Shown: positions 14,736 to 23,654 of the stretch, in pieces | Numbering within the stretch: position 1 is the stretch's first letter | Layout: the number at the start of each line of letters is the position of its first letter | Assembly: GCA_049687495.1 (NCBI GenBank) | Contig: JBAVJB010000072.1 | Span: 1 to 34,703, forward strand | Direction: 5' to 3' | Length of the DNA: 34,703 nucleotides | Origin: Salinimicrobium sp049687495 | GTDB taxonomy: Bacteria > Bacteroidota > Bacteroidia > Flavobacteriales > Flavobacteriaceae | The notes under the pieces: model-generated | The model's input: only the letters and a program-made list of their open reading frames with translations | What the model was told of the DNA's origin: nothing | The model's database searches: none | Position numbers and translations under genes: made by a program

Positions 14736-16400
14736 ATGAAGTATTTTTTTCAAGTTTTACTTACTTTTTTTGCTGTTCAGGCAGCAGTTGCACAGGATGC
14801 TCAAAAGAGGGATTTTGATCCCGAGCTTGACCTGAGGGCGCATCCTAAGCTGGTTGTGGGCGTTGTTGTAGACCAGATGCGCTACGATTATATCACCCGC
14901 TTTTGGGACAGGTTTGGCAATGACGGCTTTAAAAGGCTGGTTTCTGAAGGCTTTAACTGCCGCAATAACCACTACAATTATATTCCTACTTATACCGGTC
15001 CCGGCCATGCCTCCATTTATACAGGCGCGGCGCCCGAGACCCACGGCATCATTTCTAACGACTGGTACAATAAGTTTGAAGGCGAAATGGTGTATTGTGT
15101 GGAAGATCATTCAGTGGCCTCTGTAGGTACTTCTTCAAAAGCCGGAGAAATGTCTCCGCACCGCCTGCTCACCGCCGGTGTAGCCGATGAGAACCGCCTG
15201 CACACCCAAATGAAAGGAAAGACCATAGGGATCGCTTTAAAGGATCGCGGCGCAATTTTACCTGCCGGCCACACTGCCAACGCGGCTTATTGGTTTCATG
15301 GGCAGGATGAAGGCAAATGGATCAGCAGTACATTTTACCTGCAGAAGCTGCCGCAATGGGTGCAGCAGTTCAATGCTTCCGGCAAAGCGGCTTCTTATAT
15401 GAAAAACTGGGAGACCCTATATGATATCGATACTTATGCTGAAAGCGGAACCGATATCAACAACTTTGAAGGAGGTTTCTCCGGAAAGAAAGATGCAGGT
15501 TTTCCTTATGATCTTGCGAAGCTGCAAAAACAGAACGGCGGGTTTGACCTTATAAAATCTACTCCATTCGGGAACAGCCTTACTGCCGATTTCGCTATTG
15601 CTGCCCTTGACGGGGAGCAACTGGGGCAGGACGAGATCACAGATTTTCTTACCGTAAGCTTTTCGTCTACAGATTATGTTGGGCACAACTTCGGGGTCAA
15701 TTCCAAAGAGATCGAGGACACTTACCTGCGGCTGGACCGCGACCTGGGAAGGCTGCTAAAAGCCCTTGACCAAAAAGTGGGCAAAGGCAATTACACTTTA
15801 TTTTTGACTGCCGATCATGGCGGCGTGCACGTACCGGCCTATCTGCAGTCGGTGAGGATTCCTGCGGGAAATTTTGATTTCGGAAGCTTTAAAAAAGACC
15901 TCCTGGGCTGGTTGACCGAAAAATATGGGACAGATGATCTCATAGCAAACATCTCCAACAATCAGGTGTTCTTTGATTATGAAGCTCTTGAGGAACATGA
16001 GATAGAGGCTGAAGATCTTGAGAAGGCCATTGCGCAACACGTTTTGCAGTATGACCTGGTGAGCGAGGTGTTTACAAGAACGCAACTTATGGCTACCAGT
16101 TATACCGAAAGTGTTGCGGCTGCAATTGATCACGGTTTCAACCAAAAGAGAAGCGGAGACGTCATGGTCGTGCTTGATCCACAGGTGATCTCTTATTCGG
16201 CCACAGGTTCAACTCATGGTACAGGCCTCAACTATGATACACATGCGCCGCTTATTTTCTTCGGAAGAGGGATCAAAAGTGGAAATACTGTTGAAAGAAC
16301 TGAAGTTGTGGATATCGCGCCGACCATCTCGGCTTTATTGGGAATACCGTTTCCAAGCGGTGCCACCGGGAAACCGCTGTTCATGGTGATGGAGCAGTAG
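14736..16400 (+). CDS. PafA-like periplasmic alkaline phosphatase
   Basis: It resembles flavobacterial PafA, an alkaline phosphatase superfamily phosphomonoesterase with a threonine nucleophile. From the ATG at 14736 there are 554 residues with a signal peptide ending at about AVAQ (20). Catalytic features are VVVDQMRYDY (Asp46), the nucleophile segment IPTYTGPGHASIYTG (Thr at about 85-87), SSTDYVGHNFG, and TADHGG, with a late HGTGLNYDTHAPLIFFG carrying metal-binding His. The enzyme scavenges phosphate from organic esters in the periplasm. An upstream in-frame start adds 13 residues but would precede the promoter element. It converges with the glycosyltransferase gene with a gap of 2 bases, and its terminator lies inside that gene. 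Confidence 0.88.
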   Translation: MKYFFQVLLTFFAVQAAVAQDAQKRDFDPELDLRAHPKLVVGVVVDQMRYDYITRFWDRFGNDGFKRLVSEGFNCRNNHYNYIPTYTGPGHASIYTGAAPETHGIISNDWYNKFEGEMVYCVEDHSVASVGTSSKAGEMSPHRLLTAGVADENRLHTQMKGKTIGIALKDRGAILPAGHTANAAYWFHGQDEGKWISSTFYLQKLPQWVQQFNASGKAASYMKNWETLYDIDTYAESGTDINNFEGGFSGKKDAGFPYDLAKLQKQNGGFDLIKSTPFGNSLTADFAIAALDGEQLGQDEITDFLTVSFSSTDYVGHNFGVNSKEIEDTYLRLDRDLGRLLKALDQKVGKGNYTLFLTADHGGVHVPAYLQSVRIPAGNFDFGSFKKDLLGWLTEKYGTDDLIANISNNQVFFDYEALEEHEIEAEDLEKAIAQHVLQYDLVSEVFTRTQLMATSYTESVAAAIDHGFNQKRSGDVMVVLDPQVISYSATGSTHGTGLNYDTHAPLIFFGRGIKSGNTVERTEVVDIAPTISALLGIPFPSGATGKPLFMVMEQ

Positions 16401-16402
16401 TC

Positions 16403-17251
16403 CTAAAAAAGTTTAGACCACATCTTTTTATAACGGAGCCTTCTAATGAAGGCTCCTTCTTTTTTATCCACCAAAAAAGGCATTTTTGAGGCCGAAGCTT
16501 TGAAGTAACCCTGCAGGTAATCTTTTATGAGCTGAGGCTGTTTCTTTTTAAGCGCCAGTTTTACCGAAGCGATCGTGGTAATAATGAATCCGTAACGCAG
16601 CTTGTAAAAGGCCTCACCCTGTTTCCATTTTGCTTTTTTGTTGTAGGTGAACCCGGTTGGTCGCAGGTGTTTCACCTGTAAAGCAGGATTTGTTTTGATT
16701 TTCCAGCCGTGGTACTGCGCCAGCAGCTCGTCTACGGTGTCCCAGCCCATCGAAGCTTTTAATCCGCCAATGTCCTCAAAGCAGGTTTTCCTGTAGGCTT
16801 TCAATGCGCCACGGATATGATCTTTATCTGTTAAATTTTCCAGCACCCATTTTTCCCCTTTTTGAACCTGGCAAAATCCACCGGCCATTCCCACTGTGGG
16901 ATCTTCATCAAAATGCCGACTGATGGTTGCGAGGTAATCTTCAGGAAAAATGAGGTCTGCATCAAATTTGCAGATGATGTCGTAATGGGAGTCGAGCTTT
17001 TCAAGCCCTTTTTGGAAGGCGTTGATCACTTTGCTACCCGGCAAATGTGCTTCGGAAGAAGTTGTGCCAATAAGGTCTATAAAAGGGTGTTTTTCAGCAT
17101 ATTTTCGTACAACTTCCGCAGTATCGTCTGAAGACTGGTCGTCAACCACGAGGAGCCGCTTTGGCTGCAGCGTTTGAGCGACGAGGGAGTCAAGGGTTTT
17201 TCCAATGAATTCCGCCTCGTTATGCGAGGGAATGACAATGTATACGTTCAA
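16403..17251 (-). CDS. Family 2 glycosyltransferase
   Basis: The 282-residue protein begins MNVYIVIPSHNEAEFIG, a GT-A fold start. It has VVDDQSSDDT (35-44) and the metal-binding FDADL with DAD at 97-99, plus GWDTVDELL later, typical of inverting glycosyltransferases. There is no C-terminal membrane pair. The start is TTG at 17251: no in-frame ATG exists between the upstream stop and the conserved first strand. It follows the DoxX-like gene by 23 bases and is the last gene of this minus-strand run. The last codons include the terminator hairpin of the convergent phosphatase gene. Acceptor and donor are unknown. Confidence 0.87.
   Translation of the reverse strand: MNVYIVIPSHNEAEFIGKTLDSLVAQTLQPKRLLVVDDQSSDDTAEVVRKYAEKHPFIDLIGTTSSEAHLPGSKVINAFQKGLEKLDSHYDIICKFDADLIFPEDYLATISRHFDEDPTVGMAGGFCQVQKGEKWVLENLTDKDHIRGALKAYRKTCFEDIGGLKASMGWDTVDELLAQYHGWKIKTNPALQVKHLRPTGFTYNKKAKWKQGEAFYKLRYGFIITTIASVKLALKKKQPQLIKDYLQGYFKASASKMPFLVDKKEGAFIRRLRYKKMWSKLF
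16435..16466 (+). terminator. Terminator of the phosphatase gene, inside the convergent glycosyltransferase gene
   Basis: GGAGCCTTC (16435-16443) pairs perfectly with GAAGGCTCC (16448-16456) around a TAAT loop, followed by TTCTTTTTT. It lies 35 bases after the phosphatase stop and within the 3' coding end of the opposite-strand gene. Confidence 0.75.
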
Positions 17252-17274
17252 CAGTAACCGGTGTTTCGGCTAAA

Positions 17275-17946
17275 TTACGATTTTTGAGCATCTTTAGTAA
17301 CAGGTCTCAAAAATGTCATTTTTGAGAGGTCTCTTAGGACCGGGTATCTGGCTTCAGAAATAATATTTCCCGTGATCAATACCAACGGAACTGCATAAAG
17401 CGCTGTTTCTTTGAAGCCGATAAGGAAAAGAATCGTGGGCAGGGCAAGCAGGAAAAATCCTGTATAAATATGCACTTTTTGAAAGGTAGGGAAATCATTT
17501 GTTCGTGGGACGGCATAAAGCCTGTTGTCGGGGCTTAGGATGTTGATCCATTTGTGTTGATCCCAAACCAGTAGGAAAATAATGCCCAGCAACATCAAAG
17601 TTGCGATCAAAGGCGTAAAAGAGCCGATGGTGCTGAGGGTTAGAACGGTAATATTAAAGATGATCGGTAAAAAAATGGCTGCTCCCAAAGTGGAAAAGCG
17701 CTGCGTGATCAAAAGAACGCCTGCAAACACCTGCATAAAGCCGATCATGTTGTAGTAGATGCCGGTGGCGTACATGGCGTGTAAAAAATCGTAAAAAACC
17801 CCCACGTTTTCTGCGCGTGTAAACGGTTTGCCGAGCAGTTTGATCATTCCCGAAGGAATAAAACCAAGTCCAATGGCATAACGCAAATTGATGGCAAAGA
17901 GGTTGAGCAGGCGGTTGTGGCGCAGTTTGATGAAGAAGTTTTTCAT
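17275..17946 (-). CDS. DoxX-like integral membrane protein
   Basis: The 223-residue protein has a short basic N terminus followed by about four to six hydrophobic segments. LRYAIGLGFIPSGMIKLLGKPF resembles the first helix of DoxX proteins, and IYYNMIGFMQVFAGVLLITQRFSTLGAAIFLPIIFNITVLTL the middle of the family. A second hydrophobic pair follows (about 155-195). DoxX relatives have been linked to redox and thiol metabolism, but no function can be assigned here. The C-terminal codons contain a copy of the 27-nt palindrome (17303-17329), which encodes SKMTFL. Confidence 0.75.
   Translation of the reverse strand: MKNFFIKLRHNRLLNLFAINLRYAIGLGFIPSGMIKLLGKPFTRAENVGVFYDFLHAMYATGIYYNMIGFMQVFAGVLLITQRFSTLGAAIFLPIIFNITVLTLSTIGSFTPLIATLMLLGIIFLLVWDQHKWINILSPDNRLYAVPRTNDFPTFQKVHIYTGFFLLALPTILFLIGFKETALYAVPLVLITGNIISEARYPVLRDLSKMTFLRPVTKDAQKS
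17303..17329. repeat. 27-nt palindrome, copy 1 (inside the DoxX-like gene)
   Basis: The left arm GGTCTCAAAAATG, centre T and right arm CATTTTTGAGAGG pair in 11 of 13 positions. It covers part of the last 20 codons of the DoxX-like gene, ending 28 bases before the first base of its stop codon region at 17275. See the three other copies at 18019, 24540 and 31352. Confidence 0.85.
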
Positions 17947-18018
17947 GTCAATTTTATTGGTTGTTTAAAAATGACGATGAGCCTTTTAATTTGTTACCGG
18001 GAAATATCGGTTTACTTG

Positions 18019-18045
18019 CCTGTCAAAAATGGCATTTTTGAAGCT
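18019..18045. repeat. 27-nt palindrome, copy 2 (after the methyltransferase gene)
   Basis: The core TCAAAAATG, G, CATTTTTGA is intact (18023-18041). The outer bases diverge from the GGTCTC form. It begins 2 bases beyond the methyltransferase stop codon (18048-18050, minus strand) and lies in the 101-base gap before the DoxX-like gene. Confidence 0.8.
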
Positions 18046-18047
18046 TC

Positions 18048-18572
18048 TTATTTTCTGCGCTCGGCGTAGACGGCGTAATAACGGGGAGTGAAAAGCCTGA
18101 GCAGCGGGCGGATTCCGGGCTTTTTAACCGGATTGGTCCACTTGTGCCTTTTTTTGATCTCCCAGCCGGCTTTCTCCAGCAGCCAGTCAAACTGCCAGTC
18201 CTCGAACTCGTGATAATGCCTGTCCCATTTATCGGTCTTGCTGCGATAGGCGGGAGAGAACCATAGCCGAAGCGGTACACTTGCGACCAACTTATCAGCC
18301 TTAATATCTCTCAAAACATTAAAGGGAGCTAGAAGGTGTTCGAAAATTTCTAAAGCTGTAACGACTTCAGCTGAAGCTGTTTTTACAGCCGTGGTGTCGA
18401 GGTCAAGATCTTCGCCGGTGGTGTTGGTGACCTCGTAACCTCTCTCGAGCATCACTTCAGAAAAAGGGTTTTTCACCCCTAGATCCAGCACTTCTGCCGG
18501 TGGAGGAACAACACTTTCTAAAAATTCAATAGTTTCTTTGTAGCGCTTGTTAGGAAAAGTGTTTTCGTACAT
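18048..18572 (-). CDS. Class I SAM-dependent methyltransferase-like protein
   Basis: The 174-residue protein has a Rossmann-type start, AEVLDLGVKNPFSEVMLERGYEVTNTTGEDLDLD, where the usual GxGxG is replaced by LGVKNPF. VVTALEIFEHLLAPFNVLRDI corresponds to motif II-III. The acidic end of strand 2 (GEDLDLD) and the EIFEHL segment support SAM binding. The altered glycine motif makes catalytic activity less certain. The ATG directly follows the ketoacyl synthase stop (TAGATG), so they are one transcript. The substrate is unknown. A lipid or acyl product of the upstream enzyme is a guess from position only. Confidence 0.75.
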   Translation of the reverse strand: MYENTFPNKRYKETIEFLESVVPPPAEVLDLGVKNPFSEVMLERGYEVTNTTGEDLDLDTTAVKTASAEVVTALEIFEHLLAPFNVLRDIKADKLVASVPLRLWFSPAYRSKTDKWDRHYHEFEDWQFDWLLEKAGWEIKKRHKWTNPVKKPGIRPLLRLFTPRYYAVYAERRK

Positions 18573-19631
18573 CTAGAACTGGTAAACGATGGCATTGATG
18601 TTCATACCCGCACCAACGCTGGCCAAAATCACCGTATCTCCTTTTGAAATGCTTTGATCTTTTAATTTTCCTTTTAAAATAAGGTCGAGCAAAGTAGGAA
18701 CCGTGGCCACACTGCTGTTGCCCAGTTTGTCGATGCTCATAGGCATGACACCTTCTGGTGCCTGCATATTGAAAAGCCTGTAAAAACGCTTTATGATGGC
18801 CTCGTCCATTTTTTCGTTTGCCTGATGGATGAGAATTTTCTTCACATCATCGATGGATTTTCCGCTTTTTTCAAGGCAGGATTTCATTGCGGCAGGAACA
18901 TGGCTCAAGGCAAATTCGTAGATCTTGCGGCCGTGCATCTTAATATACCTCCTGCTTTCGGTAGTCTCGCGATTGTTCGATTTTCCGAAGAAAATAAAAT
19001 TAGCCTCTTCAAAAGAATAGGTAGCGCTTTCATGTGCGAGAATACCGCCTTCTTCTTCGGAAGCCTCTAAAATTGCAGCTCCGGCTCCGTCGGAATAGAT
19101 CATGGAGTCACGGTCATGCTTGTCCACAACTCTTGAAAGGGTTTCTGAACCTATTACCAGACACTTTTTAGCGATGCCACTCTTTATAAAAGCCTGTGCC
19201 TGGATAACGGCCTCGATCCAGCCGGGGCATCCAAAAAGCACATCGTAAGCCACACATTTTGGATTTTTGATCCTCAATTTATGTTTCACCCGTGTTGCAA
19301 GACTGGGTACCGTGTCGCTTTGCAGGTCGTCATGAAGCACGTCACCATAGTTGTGGGCGACGATGAGGTAGTCCAGCTCTTCCTTATCTACTTTGGCGTC
19401 TTCTATAGCCTTTGTAGCCGCGAGGTATGCAATGTCTGAATTGTTGAGCTCACTGTGAATGTACCTTCTCTCGGCAATACCCGTAATAGCCTTGAATTTT
19501 TCAATAATGACAGTATTCGACTGGCTAAAAGTGGAACCGTCTTCATAAAGAAATTCATGTTTTTGAAAATCTGAATTTTTTTCAATTCTATCTGGAATAT
19601 AGCTACCTACTCCTGTTATTTTTATGCTCAT
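18573..19631 (-). CDS. 3-oxoacyl-ACP synthase III family protein (FabH-like)
   Basis: FabH-type enzymes condense an acyl-CoA or acyl-ACP with malonyl-ACP. The 352-residue protein (ATG at 19631; a TTG two codons upstream is less likely) has the Cys-His-Asn triad: Cys135 in FGCPGW, His269 in LIHQAN, and Asn305 in KLGNSSVAT. The core YSDGAGAAILEAS is also typical. It is longer than E. coli FabH (317) and has an insertion around FLYEDGSTFSQSNTVIIEKF near residues 28-47. This suggests a Bacteroidota subfamily rather than the housekeeping FabH. It is the first gene of a run with a methyltransferase. Confidence 0.87.
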   Translation of the reverse strand: MSIKITGVGSYIPDRIEKNSDFQKHEFLYEDGSTFSQSNTVIIEKFKAITGIAERRYIHSELNNSDIAYLAATKAIEDAKVDKEELDYLIVAHNYGDVLHDDLQSDTVPSLATRVKHKLRIKNPKCVAYDVLFGCPGWIEAVIQAQAFIKSGIAKKCLVIGSETLSRVVDKHDRDSMIYSDGAGAAILEASEEEGGILAHESATYSFEEANFIFFGKSNNRETTESRRYIKMHGRKIYEFALSHVPAAMKSCLEKSGKSIDDVKKILIHQANEKMDEAIIKRFYRLFNMQAPEGVMPMSIDKLGNSSVATVPTLLDLILKGKLKDQSISKGDTVILASVGAGMNINAIVYQF

Positions 19632-19661
19632 TATCAAGTCCTATTTAGAAGGTCATTGCTT

Positions 19662-19669
19662 CAAAATTA
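19662..19669 (-). promoter_or_regulatory. Minus-7 element upstream of the ketoacyl synthase gene
   Basis: TAATTTTG on the minus strand fits TAnnTTTG and lies 30 bases before the ATG. No convincing TTG partner is seen. Confidence 0.4.
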
Positions 19670-19816
19670 GTAAATGTAGTTGCAGAAAAGAAGGTTTCCT
19701 GCTAAGAAAAATTCATTTTTACGAGATTGGCATTCTTATATGGAAAGAATTGCGACAAATTTGTATTTTTTTAAAAATGGCCGCAATAAGTTAAGGATAA
19801 GTTAAATACTGTAAAA

Positions 19817-19847
19817 AGAAACCGAAGCTGGTGTGGCTTCGGTTTCT
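19817..19847 (-). terminator. Terminator of gcvP
   Basis: AGAAACCGAAGC and GCTTCGGTTTCT pair over 12 bp around a 7-base loop. On the minus strand it is followed by TTTTTAC. It lies 6 bases after the gcvP stop. Confidence 0.88.
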
Positions 19848-19853
19848 TCTAAG

Positions 19854-22703
19854 TTAGTCTTCCATGTATTCTTCTATGGGAGCACAGGTGCAAATTAAAT
19901 TCCTGTCTCCGTAGGCTTCATCAACCCTTCTTATCGATGGCCAGAATTTGTTCTCGGCCAGATAATCTAAAGGATAGGCTGCTTTTTGCCTGCTGTAAGG
20001 GAAGTTCCATTCATCAGCAGTAAGCATAGCCAGCGTGTGTGGTGAATTCTTCAACACGTTGTTTGGTTCCTCTTCCGAAGCCTCGTTTATTTCTTTTCTG
20101 ATAGAGATCAAAGCATCACAGAACCTGTCGAGTTCGGCTTTGCTCTCACTCTCTGTAGGCTCGATCATTAAAGTGCCGGCCACAGGGAAAGAAACAGTAG
20201 GCGCGTGGAAGCCGTAGTCGATAAGCCTTTTGGCGATATCGGTCACTTCAATGCCCTTTTGTTTGAAGGGACGACAGTCGACGATCATTTCGTGAGCTGC
20301 ACGACCGCGTTCCCCGCTGTAAAGCGTTTTATAATGCTCCTCAATACGGGCCTTAATATAGTTAGCGTTCAAAATGGCGAATTGGGTTGACTTTTTAAGG
20401 CCTTCGGCGCCCAGCATTTTGATGTAGCCGTAAGAGATAAGGCAAACTAATGCAGATCCCCATGGAGCTGCAGAAATTGCGGTGATCGCATCATTTCCTC
20501 CGGTAGGAATCACAGGATTGCCAGGTAAGAACGGTACAAGCTGCTCTGCCACACAAATTGGTCCTACTCCGGGGCCACCGCCACCGTGGGGAATAGCGAA
20601 GGTCTTATGGTGGTTGAGGTGGCAAACATCGGCTCCAATTCTGCCCGGGTTGGTCAAGCCAACCTGTGCGTTCATGTTAGCTCCGTCCATATAGACCTGT
20701 CCACCATTCTCGTGGATGATCTTGATGATCTCTACAATAGCCGATTCAAAAACGCCGTGAGTAGAAGGATAAGTCACCATCAAAGCGGCAAGATTATCTT
20801 TGTGCTTAAGCGCCTTTTCTCTAAGGTCATCAACGTCGATGTTTCCGCCTGCTGTAGATTTTGTCACCACCACCTTCATACCGGCCATCACTGCAGAGGC
20901 AGGGTTGGTACCGTGAGCCGAAGACGGGATCAAACATATATTTCGGTGTGAGTCACCTCTTGATTCGTGGTATTTTCTAATGACCATCAAACCGGCGTAT
21001 TCTCCCTGTGCACCTGAGTTTGGCTGTAGAGAAGTTCCCGAAAATCCGGTGATCTCTGTAAGCTGCTCTTCCAGTTTTTTAAGCACGATCTGGTATCCTT
21101 CGGCCTGCTCAACAGGAACGAAAGGGTGAAGGTTGCCCCATTGAGGATAGCTGATTGGAAGCATCTCGGCAGCGGCATTTAATTTCATGGTACATGACCC
21201 AAGAGAGATCATTGAGTGGTTCAAAGAAAGATCCTTGCGCTCCAATTTCTTAATGTAACGCATCAATTCGGTTTCGGAATGATAGGCGTGGAAAACCTCA
21301 TTTTTGAGGAACTCTGTCTTTCTCTCTACGGAAGCAGGAATGTGACTGGCTTCTGAAAGTTCAGCAACTTTGATGCTTTCTTTTCCGGCAGCTTCAGCAA
21401 AAATTGCCAGGATGGTATTCACATCATCAAGAGTAGTAGCCTCGTTCAACGAAATTGCAACAGCATCTGAAGAAGGGTAGTGGAAGTTCACTTCATTTCT
21501 TTCAGAGATCTCTTTGATCTTTTTTGCGTCAGCCTTCAGCAGGATGGTGTCAAAAAAGGCAGAATTGAGTTGGCTGTAACCGAGTTTCTCGAGATTTTCG
21601 GCAACAGTCACTGCTGAGCGGTGAACTTTGCCGGCAATAAATTTCAGGCCTTTTGGGCCGTGGTAAACTGCGTACATTCCTGCCATTACGGCCAGAAGAA
21701 CCTGTGCGGTACAAATATTTGAGGTGGCTCTATCGCGTTTAATGTGCTGCTCACGGGTTTGAAGCGCCATTCTTAAAGCGAAATTGCCATCGGTATCTTT
21801 AGTTACGCCAATGATCCTTCCGGGGATGCTGCGTTTATACTCTTCACGGGTAGCGAAATAGGCTGCGTGAGGTCCACCGTAGCCAAGAGGAATTCCGAAG
21901 CGTTGCGTAGTTCCTACCACGGCATCAACTCCAAACTCTCCCGGAGCACGAAGCTTCACAAGGCTCAGGATATCGGCAGCGACAGCGGTTTTAATATTGT
22001 TTTCTTTTGCTTTCTTGACAAAGTCGGCATAGTCAAAGACGTGTCCCAGTTTTCCGGGGTATTGAAGAAAAGCACCAAAAAATTCCGAAGAAAAATCAAA
22101 GCTTTCGTGATCGCCGATCACCAACTCTATATCAAGAGGGATTGCTCTTGTCTTAAGTACGTCAATGGTTTGAGGCAAAACTTCTTCAGAAATAAAGAAT
22201 TTGTTCACCCCTTTCTTCTTTTGGTCACGGTCACGCACTTCGAACAGCAAAGACATCGCCTCTGCGGCCGCGGTAGATTCATCAAGTAAAGAGGCGTTGG
22301 CAAGTTCCATTCCTGTAAGATCGGCAATGACGGTCTGGAAGTTCAATAAAGCTTCCAGTCTTCCCTGGGCGATCTCGGCCTGGTAAGGGGTGTAAGCCGT
22401 GTACCATCCCGGGTTTTCCAGAATGTTTCTTTGAATTACGGCGGGAGTAATAGACTCATGGTAGCCTAAGCCGATATAAGTCTTAAAAATCTTATTTTTG
22501 GCAGCCAAAGCCGTGCTGTGAGCAAGATACTCGTGTTCACTCATGGCAGGGGCAAGATCCAGTTCCTTTTTTAGGCGAATATCGTCGGGAAGCGTTTCAT
22601 AGATCAGCTGGTCGATAGAGTCAACCCCAACTGTTCTCAACATGTCCTGAAGGTCATTTTCCCGGGGGCCTATGTGACGAGAGGCAAAAGAATAGGTGTT
22701 CAT
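19854..22703 (-). CDS. gcvP: Glycine dehydrogenase (decarboxylating), P protein of the glycine cleavage system
   Basis: The P protein decarboxylates glycine with pyridoxal phosphate and passes the aminomethyl group to the lipoylated H protein. The 949-residue product is the long homodimeric form with both halves fused. It begins with ASRHIGPRENDLQDML. The PLP lysine is Lys700 in LNHHKTFAIPHGGGGPGVGP, and MDGANMNAQVGLTNPG and SCTMKLNAAAEM are conserved. Length matches the usual 950-960. gcvT and gcvH are not nearby. It has its own upstream region of 129 bases shared with the divergent UbiA-like gene, and a strong terminator. Confidence 0.97.
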   Translation of the reverse strand: MNTYSFASRHIGPRENDLQDMLRTVGVDSIDQLIYETLPDDIRLKKELDLAPAMSEHEYLAHSTALAAKNKIFKTYIGLGYHESITPAVIQRNILENPGWYTAYTPYQAEIAQGRLEALLNFQTVIADLTGMELANASLLDESTAAAEAMSLLFEVRDRDQKKKGVNKFFISEEVLPQTIDVLKTRAIPLDIELVIGDHESFDFSSEFFGAFLQYPGKLGHVFDYADFVKKAKENNIKTAVAADILSLVKLRAPGEFGVDAVVGTTQRFGIPLGYGGPHAAYFATREEYKRSIPGRIIGVTKDTDGNFALRMALQTREQHIKRDRATSNICTAQVLLAVMAGMYAVYHGPKGLKFIAGKVHRSAVTVAENLEKLGYSQLNSAFFDTILLKADAKKIKEISERNEVNFHYPSSDAVAISLNEATTLDDVNTILAIFAEAAGKESIKVAELSEASHIPASVERKTEFLKNEVFHAYHSETELMRYIKKLERKDLSLNHSMISLGSCTMKLNAAAEMLPISYPQWGNLHPFVPVEQAEGYQIVLKKLEEQLTEITGFSGTSLQPNSGAQGEYAGLMVIRKYHESRGDSHRNICLIPSSAHGTNPASAVMAGMKVVVTKSTAGGNIDVDDLREKALKHKDNLAALMVTYPSTHGVFESAIVEIIKIIHENGGQVYMDGANMNAQVGLTNPGRIGADVCHLNHHKTFAIPHGGGGPGVGPICVAEQLVPFLPGNPVIPTGGNDAITAISAAPWGSALVCLISYGYIKMLGAEGLKKSTQFAILNANYIKARIEEHYKTLYSGERGRAAHEMIVDCRPFKQKGIEVTDIAKRLIDYGFHAPTVSFPVAGTLMIEPTESESKAELDRFCDALISIRKEINEASEEEPNNVLKNSPHTLAMLTADEWNFPYSRQKAAYPLDYLAENKFWPSIRRVDEAYGDRNLICTCAPIEEYMED

Positions 22704-22832
22704 TAAGTAAAAGTTGTGTTTTGAGTTGCGAAATTACGTATTTTAAACCTAATTTTTAATGATTTCGAGGGTGAGTATTGTTAACTTTTACGGCTAATTT
22801 TTTCCTTCTGAATTGCAGGAAAAATCAGGGAT

Positions 22833-23654
22833 ATGAGATCATTAAGGACTTTTTTCGAATTTTACATCAATAGCAGCATTCACGTGGCACTGGCGGTGGT
22901 TTCCTTGAGTGTCATCAGCTTTTTAGATCTTGAAATTCCCATCAGCCAAAAGCTGCTCATTTTTACCTTTTTTGGAACCATTACCGGCTACAACTTTGTC
23001 AAATATGCCGGGATTGCAAAACTGCACCACTCAGGCCTGGCGAAAAGCCTTCAGATTATACAGGTATTTTCATTTTTGAGCTTCATTATTTTGGTGTGGG
23101 CGGTATTTAAGGTGGATCAAAAAGTGCTTTTTTGGACCGCCTTCTTCGGAATATTCACCCTGCTTTATGCGCTGCCGGTTTTCAGCAAAAGGAGAAACCT
23201 TAGAAGCATTTCAGGAATTAAGATCTTTATCATTGCGCTGGTATGGGCGGGGGTAACTGTGATCCTGCCTGCAGTCTCGGCCGGTCTGGGTCTTGGATCT
23301 TTAGTTTTGATAGAGTTTTTGCAGCGCTTCCTGCTGGTCCTGGTTTTGATCCTGCCTTTCGAGATAAGAGACCTCAAATATGATCTTGAGCAATTAGGCA
23401 CCATTCCCCAAAAAGTAGGGGTGACTAAAACAAAGGTTCTTGGAATTATTTTATTGATAGTTATGCTCCTGTTGGAAACTTTTAAGAATAACAGGGGGCA
23501 AGCTGAATGGGCAGCTTTTTTGCTGATGCTATTGGTGGCCGCCTTTTTTACCTGGAGATCGAAAGAAAGGCAGTCAAAGTATTATGCGTCTTTTTGGGTA
23601 GAAGGCATCCCCATATTCTGGCTGCTATCGCTGCTCGTCTTTAAGAGCCTCTAA
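22833..23654 (+). CDS. UbiA-superfamily-like integral membrane protein
   Basis: The 273-residue protein has about eight hydrophobic segments and the general pattern of UbiA prenyltransferases. The second aspartate motif is present as EIRDLKYDLEQLGTIPQKVGVTKTK (Asp180 and Asp184), followed by the typical Gly-Val-x-Lys-Thr/Ala turn. The first motif, normally NxxxD, is reduced to NFVKY (54-58) in TGYNFVKYAG. This suggests either an unusual substrate or loss of prenyl transfer. Its 3' end overlaps the convergent anti-sigma gene by 30 bases. It is divergent from gcvP. No prenyl-pathway gene is adjacent. Confidence 0.65.
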   Translation: MRSLRTFFEFYINSSIHVALAVVSLSVISFLDLEIPISQKLLIFTFFGTITGYNFVKYAGIAKLHHSGLAKSLQIIQVFSFLSFIILVWAVFKVDQKVLFWTAFFGIFTLLYALPVFSKRRNLRSISGIKIFIIALVWAGVTVILPAVSAGLGLGSLVLIEFLQRFLLVLVLILPFEIRDLKYDLEQLGTIPQKVGVTKTKVLGIILLIVMLLLETFKNNRGQAEWAAFLLMLLVAAFFTWRSKERQSKYYASFWVEGIPIFWLLSLLVFKSL

